DNA of 41,515 nt from an uncultured Burkholderiaceae bacterium. Lineage in GTDB: Bacteria > Pseudomonadota > Gammaproteobacteria > Burkholderiales > Burkholderiaceae. Shown in pieces: positions 34,703 through 41,515 of the stretch. The position numbers and the translations under genes are program-made. Position 1 is the stretch's first letter. Each line of letters starts with the position of its first letter. The notes beneath the pieces were generated by a model that was not told the origin of the DNA, ran no database searches, and saw only the letters and a program-made list of their open reading frames with translations. The stretch is from contig CALMPB010000410.1 in assembly GCA_937871985.1 (NCBI GenBank), positions 1-41,515 on the forward strand, in the 5' to 3' direction.

Positions 34703-37504
34703 ATGTCTTTGCCCCTAGCACGAATCCTGAATGCCGCCGCCGTCCTGCTCGTGGGCGCATTCATGGCGGCCGCCAACGCACTTGAACTGCCCGCCGGCGT
34801 CGCACAAGGCCCGTCCATCGAAGGCACCACGCAATACACGCTGAAGAACGGCCTGGTCGTGCTGCTTACGCCCGACGACTCCAAGCCCACCACCATCGTC
34901 AACATGACCTATCTGGTGGGCTCCCGGCAGGAAGGCCGGGGCGAAACCGGCATGGCCCACCTGCTGGAACACATGCTGTTCCGCGGGTCGCCCACGCTGC
35001 GCGACCCCTGGGCCGAGTTTTCCAAGCGCGGGCTGAGGGCCAACGGCTCCACCAACGAAGACCGCACCAATTATTTCGCCAGCTTCGCCGCCGACCCCGA
35101 GACGCTCAAGTGGTACATCGACTGGCAGGCCGATGCCATGGTCAATTCCCTGATCAGCCGCAAAGACCTGGACTCGGAAATGACGGTGGTGCGCAACGAG
35201 ATGGAATCGGGCGAGAACAATCCGTTCGAAGTGCTGATGCAAAAAATGCAGGCCGCCGCCTACATGTGGCACCGCTACGGCAAGGACACCATCGGCGCGC
35301 GCTCCGACGTGGAAAACGTGGATATCGAGCAACTGCACCAGTTCTATCATCTGTACTATCAACCCGACAACGCCGTGCTCATCGTATCCGGCAAATTCGA
35401 TCCAGCCGCCACGCTCGACATCATCGCCCAGGCTTTCGGCAAGATCCCCAAGCCGCAGCGGGTACTGCCGCCCGAGTACACGGTCGAACCCGTCCAGGAC
35501 GGCGAACGCAAGGTCGTCGTCCGCCGCCATGGCGGCAATCCGCTGGTCGCCGCGCTTTTCCATATTCCCCAGGCCGGCAGCCCCGACTACGTGCCTTTCG
35601 ACCTGAGCGTCGACATGATCAGCGACACGCCCTCGGGGCGGCTGTACCATGCCCTGGTGGAAAAAAAGCTGGCCACCAGCGTTTTCGGGTTTGCACGCGC
35701 CATGAAGCAGCCAGGCTACGCCCTGTTCGGGGCAAAGCTGGATTCGGGCATGGATCCGGAAAAAGCGCTGCAGGCGCTTGACGCCTCGCTGGCCGGCCTC
35801 GCCCAGCAGCCATTTACCCAGGCCGAACTGGATCGGGCGAAAAGCAAGTGGAACACGGCTTGGTCCCAGACCTACGCCGACCCCGCCAGCCTGACCGGCG
35901 TGCTGTCGGCGGCCGTGGCGGCCGGCGATTGGCGCTTGTTCTTTGCGCAACGCGACGAGGTGGAAAAAGCCACGCTGGCGCAAGTGCAAAAAGTCACGCG
36001 GGAATATCTGGTTTCCAGCAACCGCAACGACGGCCTGTACATTCCCACCGAAAAACCCGTGCGGGCGCCCTTGCCCGAGCCGGTCGACCTGACCGCCGAG
36101 CTGGCGCACTACCAGGGCAAGGCCGCGCCCGACGCCGTGGCCGCCTTCGACCCCACGCCAGCCAATATCGACGCGCACACGCTGCGCACCCCGCTGTCCC
36201 TGCCCAACGGGCAAGTGCAATTGGCCCTGCTGCCCAAACCCACCCGCGGCGACCGGGTGGAAGCCAGCCTGGTCATCCAGTTCAGCAATATCGAGGGGCT
36301 CAAGGGGCAGCGCACCAATGCCGCCGCAACCGCCGAACTGCTGGATCGCGGCACCCCCGACATGTCGCGCCAGAACATCCAGGACAAGCTCGACGCGCTG
36401 CAGGCCCAATTGGATTTCAGCGGACAAGCGGGCGTGGTGGTGGCCGACATGTCCACGACCCGCGACAACCTGCCGCAACTGGTGGAGCTGGCGCTGCACA
36501 TTCTGCGCAATGCCAATTTCCCCGAAAAAGAGGTGGCGGAATTCAAGAGGCAGGTCAGCGCCTCGATCGAAAGCTCGATGACCAATCCGCAGGCCTTGGC
36601 GGCACGCGCTCTGGATCGCCACGACAACCCCTGGGCGCGCGACGATGTGCGGTATACGCCCAGCTTCGACGAGTCCTTGAAAAACGTTGCGGCGCTTACC
36701 CGCGACGATCTGGTCAAGTTCCACAATGACTTCTACGGCGCCGGCACCATACGCTTTTCGGCGGTGGGCGCCTTCGAGCCCGACGCCGTCAAAAAAGCGT
36801 TGAGCACGGGACTTGCGGGCTGGAAAAAAGCCGCCCCCTACACGCGCATACCCGACCCCTACCGCGCCGTGCCGGCGAAAATGTTCGACATCAACACGCC
36901 GGACAAGGCCAACGCGGTCTATATGGCGCAACTGCCTGTGAAAATACAGGACACCGACCCGCGCTACGCGGCATTGTCCGTGGCCAATTACCTGCTGGGC
37001 GGGTCGCAAACCTCGCGCTTGTGGAATCGGGTGCGGGTGCAGGACGGGCTGTCGTACACCGTCAGCAGCGGCTTCGATGCCTCGTCCTACGAACCCTCAG
37101 GCAGTTGGTCTTTATACGCGATTTACGCGCCTGAAAACCGCGCGCGCTTGCTCAAGGCCATGAAGGAAGAGCTGGCGGGCGCGCTGCACGACGGCTTCAC
37201 CGACGCCGAAGTAAAGGCCGGAATCGAGGCCATGCTGAAGCTGCGCCGGCTGGCGCGCACCCGCGACGGCGTCCTGGCCGCGGCATGGATCAACTACCTG
37301 CAACTGGGGCGCGACTTTACCTGGTCGCAACGGATCGACGACGACCTGGAAAAACTGACCGCGAAGGACGTGAACGCCGCGCTGCGCGAAACCTTGAAGC
37401 CCGAACTGTTCAGCGTGGCGATAGCCGGAGATCAAAACAAGGAAAAGGCCAAGGCCAAAACCGCGAAAGCAGCGCCAAAAGCCGACGGCAAGAACATGGA
37501 CTAA
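34703..37504 (+). CDS. M16 zinc peptidase (pitrilysin/insulinase family), two-unit form
   Basis: A 933-residue exported protein: signal peptide (cleavage likely near AAANA, residue 26), then two M16 halves. The first half has the inverted zinc motif H86-L-L-E89-H90 (AHLLEHMLF) and the downstream Glu region VVRNEMESGENNPFE. The second half (about 480-900) lacks HxxEH, as is usual for the structural half of these enzymes. The C-terminal tail is Lys/Ala-rich. AGGAA lies nine bases before the ATG. It presumably degrades peptides in the periplasm. It follows the VWA gene by 32 bases and may be co-transcribed, without an obvious functional link. Confidence 0.92.
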   Translation: MSLPLARILNAAAVLLVGAFMAAANALELPAGVAQGPSIEGTTQYTLKNGLVVLLTPDDSKPTTIVNMTYLVGSRQEGRGETGMAHLLEHMLFRGSPTLRDPWAEFSKRGLRANGSTNEDRTNYFASFAADPETLKWYIDWQADAMVNSLISRKDLDSEMTVVRNEMESGENNPFEVLMQKMQAAAYMWHRYGKDTIGARSDVENVDIEQLHQFYHLYYQPDNAVLIVSGKFDPAATLDIIAQAFGKIPKPQRVLPPEYTVEPVQDGERKVVVRRHGGNPLVAALFHIPQAGSPDYVPFDLSVDMISDTPSGRLYHALVEKKLATSVFGFARAMKQPGYALFGAKLDSGMDPEKALQALDASLAGLAQQPFTQAELDRAKSKWNTAWSQTYADPASLTGVLSAAVAAGDWRLFFAQRDEVEKATLAQVQKVTREYLVSSNRNDGLYIPTEKPVRAPLPEPVDLTAELAHYQGKAAPDAVAAFDPTPANIDAHTLRTPLSLPNGQVQLALLPKPTRGDRVEASLVIQFSNIEGLKGQRTNAAATAELLDRGTPDMSRQNIQDKLDALQAQLDFSGQAGVVVADMSTTRDNLPQLVELALHILRNANFPEKEVAEFKRQVSASIESSMTNPQALAARALDRHDNPWARDDVRYTPSFDESLKNVAALTRDDLVKFHNDFYGAGTIRFSAVGAFEPDAVKKALSTGLAGWKKAAPYTRIPDPYRAVPAKMFDINTPDKANAVYMAQLPVKIQDTDPRYAALSVANYLLGGSQTSRLWNRVRVQDGLSYTVSSGFDASSYEPSGSWSLYAIYAPENRARLLKAMKEELAGALHDGFTDAEVKAGIEAMLKLRRLARTRDGVLAAAWINYLQLGRDFTWSQRIDDDLEKLTAKDVNAALRETLKPELFSVAIAGDQNKEKAKAKTAKAAPKADGKNMD

Positions 37505-37533
37505 GCATTAAAACGGATCATGGATCTTTATGT

Positions 37534-37563
37534 GGGGCTCAAGATGCGACAAGATGGAGCCCC
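37534..37563 (+). terminator. Inverted repeat after the M16 gene
   Basis: GGGGCTC (37534-37540) and GAGCCCC (37557-37563) can pair around a 16-base loop. No T-run follows, so termination is uncertain; the next gene begins 28 bases later. Confidence 0.3.
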
Positions 37564-37590
37564 TCATCCAGCGAATATAAAGGATTCATC

Positions 37591-38052
37591 ATGAGCAGCC
37601 GTCTCAACTATGTCAAAGCCTCACCCGACATCTACAAAACCTTCGGAGGGGTGCACGCTTCGCTGCAAAAAAGCGGCTTGCCCAAAGAACTGATCGATCT
37701 TGTGTACTTACGGGTTTCACAAATAAACGGCTGCGCCTATTGCATCGACATGCACTCCCGCGACCTGCTCAAAGCTGGCCTGGCTGTGGAAAAACTGGTG
37801 CTTGTGCCGGTGTGGCACGAATCCGGCGCGCTGTTCAGCCCCCGCGAACGCGCCGCCCTCGCCTGGTCGGAAACCGTGACGCGCGTTGCTGAAACCGGCA
37901 TCCCCGACGCCGACTACGAAGCCGCCGCAGCCGAATTCAACGACAAAGAGCTGGCGGACCTTACCTATGCCATCGGCTTGATGAACGCCTTCAATCGATT
38001 TGGCGTCGCGTTCCGTCCCACCCCAGCCGCAGCAGCTGCCGCGCAGGCTTGA
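37591..38052 (+). CDS. AhpD-like carboxymuconolactone decarboxylase-family protein
   Basis: A 153-residue protein of the AhpD/CMD fold with the redox motif C48-A-Y-C51-x3-H55 (NGCAYCIDMHS). This motif marks the alkylhydroperoxidase-like branch, not the decarboxylases. The sequence YLRVSQINGCAYCIDMHSRDL and the WHESGALFSPRERAALAWSE phrase are typical. A role in peroxide defence is usual for the group. AAAGGA lies eight bases before the ATG. The end is 10 bases from the convergent murI stop. The Ala-rich tail is probably unstructured. Confidence 0.92.
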   Translation: MSSRLNYVKASPDIYKTFGGVHASLQKSGLPKELIDLVYLRVSQINGCAYCIDMHSRDLLKAGLAVEKLVLVPVWHESGALFSPRERAALAWSETVTRVAETGIPDADYEAAAAEFNDKELADLTYAIGLMNAFNRFGVAFRPTPAAAAAAQA

Positions 38053-38062
38053 GTCTCAGCGG

Positions 38063-38923
38063 CTAGGCCGATGCGTTTTGGATCTCCAGCTTCTGGAACT
38101 GGATCTGGCTGTCGTCCAGCAGGCGCTGCGCCAGCTTCGTGATGGCTTCGGGGGTTGTCGAGGTATAAAAAGAGACTCCCGGCCCAAGATCGCTGCGGAA
38201 CTCGGGGTGGCGGGCCAGGTAAGCGACCAGGCTTTGCGCAGTTATTTTCGGCTGCGAAAAAATCTCCACGCCATCGGGCAAGGCCTCGGCAAAAAGAGGC
38301 TCGATCAAGGGATAGTGTGTGCAGCCCAGCAACGCCGCGCTCAAGCGCTCCCCTTCAAGGCGATGCCGCAATAGCGCCACATAGCGCCGGACGGCGCGGC
38401 GCAGGTCGGACAACGGGGCGCCCGCCTCGATAAGCTTGACCAGGCTCGGGCAAGCTTGCTGAACCACGTTTATCTCGGGCGCGCGCTTGGCCGTTTCGTC
38501 GACGAATATCCGGCTGTTCACCGTATAGCGCGTGGCAAAGACCGCCACCGTCTTGCGCTCGGCGCCGCGCCTGCCGGCATCGCACGTGACCAGCCAGGGA
38601 ACGCCCGTCAGCGCCTCCACCATGGGAACCACGACGCCAATCACGCGCTTGTCGGGAAAATACACCGGCAGCCAGGTCTGCTGAAGCCGGCGCAGCCCCG
38701 TCGCCGCCGCCGTATTGCAGGCCAGCACGACCAGCGAGCAGCCCATGGCGAAAAGCTGGGTCAACGACGACAGCGTAAGCGCGTAGATCGAATCGGCATC
38801 CCGATCGCCATAGGGCGCGTTGCCATGGTCGCCGTAATAAATGAACCGCTGATCGGGCAGCGACGCGCGAAGTTCCTTCAGCACCGCAAGGCCGCCACTG
38901 CCAGAATCGAAAACCCCTATCAC
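38063..38923 (-). CDS. murI: Glutamate racemase
   Basis: A 286-residue cytoplasmic enzyme that makes D-glutamate for peptidoglycan. The two catalytic cysteines are C69 (ACNTAAA) and C201 (GCTHYP), and the substrate motif is FDSGSGG (5-11). Both possible starts are GTG. The one at 38923 gives the typical MIGVFDSG beginning and has GAGGG five bases upstream; GTG at 38947 has no ribosome site. FDSGVGG is the usual form, so the Ser is a small variation. It is convergent with the AhpD-like gene and follows dnaJ after about 120 bases. Confidence 0.95.
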   Translation of the reverse strand: MIGVFDSGSGGLAVLKELRASLPDQRFIYYGDHGNAPYGDRDADSIYALTLSSLTQLFAMGCSLVVLACNTAAATGLRRLQQTWLPVYFPDKRVIGVVVPMVEALTGVPWLVTCDAGRRGAERKTVAVFATRYTVNSRIFVDETAKRAPEINVVQQACPSLVKLIEAGAPLSDLRRAVRRYVALLRHRLEGERLSAALLGCTHYPLIEPLFAEALPDGVEIFSQPKITAQSLVAYLARHPEFRSDLGPGVSFYTSTTPEAITKLAQRLLDDSQIQFQKLEIQNASA

Positions 38924-39042
38924 CGCACCCTCTTCGGTAAAAATCACTCAAGTCGCGGTATTGCACTCGATCTGGGCAAACGAATCAAGCTCTGGATCGA
39001 GCCCCGGGCTGCCGGAGCCAGCCCGGGGCGGCAAGCCGGCAA

Positions 39043-40161
39043 TCAGCTAAAAAAACTTTTCACCCGATCCGTCCAGGATTCGCTTTTGGGCGAGTGTTTT
39101 TCACCGCCCTGGCTGAGCGAGGTTTCGAACTGGCGCAGAATCTTCTTTTGCTCTTCGGTCAGGCGCACCGGTGTTTCCACGGCAACGTGGCAGTAGAGGT
39201 CGCCGGGGTAGCTGGAACGCACGCCGCGTATGCCCTTGCCGCGCAGACGGAAGGTCTTGCCGGTTTGCGTGCCTTCGGGAATGGTGATTTCACCCTTGCC
39301 GCTAAGCGTGGGCACCTCCAGCTCACCGCCCAGGGCCGCGGTGGTGAACGGAATGGTCAGCTCGCAATGCAGGTCTTCGCCGTCGCGCTGGAAAATGCCG
39401 TGCGGCTTCAGGTGGATCTCCACATACAGGTCGCCCGAGGGGCCGCCATTGACACCCGGTTCGCCGTTGCCGGTGGAGCGGATGCGCATGCCGTCGTCGA
39501 TACCCGCGGGAATCTTGACCTGCAGGGTCTTGTTCTTGCGGATGCGGCCCACGCCGTCGCAGACCGTGCAGGGATCGGTGATTTCCTTGCCCGAGCCATG
39601 GCAGGTGGGGCAGGTTTGCTGAACACTGAAAAACCCCTGCTGCATGCGCACGGCGCCGCTGCCGCCGCAGGTATGGCAGGTCTTGGGGTGCGTACCGGGC
39701 TTGGCGCCCGACCCGTGGCAGGTGTCGCAATTTTCCCAGCTGGGTACGCGGATTTCGGTATCGAAGCCGCTGGCCGCCTGCTCCAGGCTGATTTCCAGCG
39801 TGTATTTGAGATCGGCCCCCCGGTACACCTGGGGCCCTCCGCCGCCGCGGCGGCCGCCGCCGAAAATCTCGCCGAAGATATCGCCGAAGGCGTCGGAAAA
39901 GCCGGCGCCGCCCATGCCGCCGCCGGCGGAGTTGGGGTCGACCCCGGCATGGCCGAATCGGTCGTAGGCCGCGCGTTTATCTTCGTCGCACAGTATTTCG
40001 TAGGCCTCTTTGGCCTCTTTGAATTTTTCTTCCGCTTCCTTGCTGTCCGGGTTGCGATCCGGATGGTGTTTCATGGCCAGCTTGCGGTAGGCCTTTTTGA
40101 TCTCTGCTTCGGTGGCGTTCTTGCCAACGCCCAGCACTTCATAAAAATCGCGTTTTGCCAT
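39043..40161 (-). CDS. dnaJ: Chaperone DnaJ (Hsp40)
   Basis: A 372-residue co-chaperone that stimulates DnaK ATPase and presents unfolded proteins. The J domain has HPD at 33-35, followed by a Gly/Phe-rich segment (about 75-110). The zinc-binding region has four CxxCxGxG-type repeats ([32 protein letters not shown]), and substrate-binding beta domains follow to the C-terminus. The start at 40161 is fixed by [12 protein letters not shown]; no clear Shine-Dalgarno is seen. It is downstream of dnaK, separated by 106 bases that include a terminator-like hairpin. Confidence 0.97.
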   Translation of the reverse strand: MAKRDFYEVLGVGKNATEAEIKKAYRKLAMKHHPDRNPDSKEAEEKFKEAKEAYEILCDEDKRAAYDRFGHAGVDPNSAGGGMGGAGFSDAFGDIFGEIFGGGRRGGGGPQVYRGADLKYTLEISLEQAASGFDTEIRVPSWENCDTCHGSGAKPGTHPKTCHTCGGSGAVRMQQGFFSVQQTCPTCHGSGKEITDPCTVCDGVGRIRKNKTLQVKIPAGIDDGMRIRSTGNGEPGVNGGPSGDLYVEIHLKPHGIFQRDGEDLHCELTIPFTTAALGGELEVPTLSGKGEITIPEGTQTGKTFRLRGKGIRGVRSSYPGDLYCHVAVETPVRLTEEQKKILRQFETSLSQGGEKHSPKSESWTDRVKSFFS

Positions 40162-40202
40162 GATTTTGATAGCGCCGCGGGCGCTTTCTTGCTCTTTACA
40201 AC

Positions 40203-40245
40203 AAAAAAATGCGCCCGATCTCCGGCCAAACACCGGAAATCGGGC
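40203..40245 (-). terminator. Terminator between dnaK and dnaJ
   Basis: A 13-base stem with one mismatch, arms at 40213-40225 and 40233-40245, is followed on the minus strand by GCATTTTTTT. It is a good intrinsic terminator for dnaK, so dnaJ must depend on read-through or on its own promoter. Confidence 0.8.
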
Positions 40246-40267
40246 TCTGAACCATCAGGACGAAGCC

Positions 40268-41515
<1,248 letters not shown>

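Noticed and set aside
34715..37009. Long open frame (764 codons) on the minus strand opposite the M16 peptidase gene
   Set aside because: It is a GC-rich codon-position shadow: Gly/Arg/His/Gln-rich, no domain, no ribosome site, while the plus strand encodes a complete peptidase.

Overview
The window looks like chromosomal DNA of a GC-rich betaproteobacterium, most likely family Alcaligenaceae (Bordetella/Achromobacter/Pusillimonas-like). The basis is the divergent ftsK/trxB pair, the DUF1841 gene beside icd, the DUF748 protein, and a pair of roughly 80-bp intergenic repeats of a type I associate with that family. Species cannot be fixed from the sequence. Both ends are cut: ftsK (left) and dnaK (right) run out of the window.

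Layout. 1-3.1 kb: ftsK (minus strand) divergent from trxB and an overlapping Smr-domain gene, closed by a strong hairpin. 3.5-7.7 kb (minus): a compact cbb3-like oxidase operon. Subunit I carries an N-terminal CcoS-like segment. It is followed by a CcoO-like monohaem cytochrome, a membrane-anchored cytochrome c, a SCO copper chaperone and an unknown six-helix membrane protein. 8.1-25.0 kb (minus): a 17-gene catabolic and uptake cluster. 25.2-28.8 kb: a large DUF748 envelope protein. 29-32 kb: icd divergent from a DUF1841 gene, twin repeats, and two small cytochromes c. 32-38 kb (plus): MoxR ATPase, GNAT, VWA protein, M16 peptidase, AhpD-like protein. 38-41.5 kb (minus): murI, dnaJ, dnaK.

The catabolic cluster is the most interesting part. 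In transcription order it encodes a two-domain VOC protein; a CUT2-type ABC importer with a TorT-like binding protein; a Rieske ring-hydroxylating dioxygenase (beta, alpha); an isochorismatase-type amidohydrolase; a NuoF-like flavoprotein and a [3Fe-4S]-type ferredoxin as probable electron donors; an SDR lacking the Tyr/Lys pair; a NicX-like (2,5-dihydroxypyridine dioxygenase family) enzyme; a fused LigA-LigB extradiol dioxygenase; a nitrilase-superfamily amidase; an 84-residue orphan; a GntR/FCD regulator; an old-yellow-enzyme/dienoyl-CoA-reductase-type flavoprotein; and a BphB-like cis-diol dehydrogenase. Genes are tightly packed, with several 4-base overlaps. The gene set suggests import of an aromatic substrate, cis-dihydroxylation, rearomatisation, ring opening, then amide hydrolysis and enoate reduction. 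NicX-like plus two amidase-type enzymes points to a nitrogen-containing ring, but the substrate is an inference. Palindromes built from TTGCAT/ATGCAA half-sites lie in three of the cluster's four largest intergenic gaps and are candidate operators of the GntR protein.

Starts were chosen from Shine-Dalgarno sequences, family alignment from memory, and overlaps. No database search was possible, so family names rest on recognised motifs.
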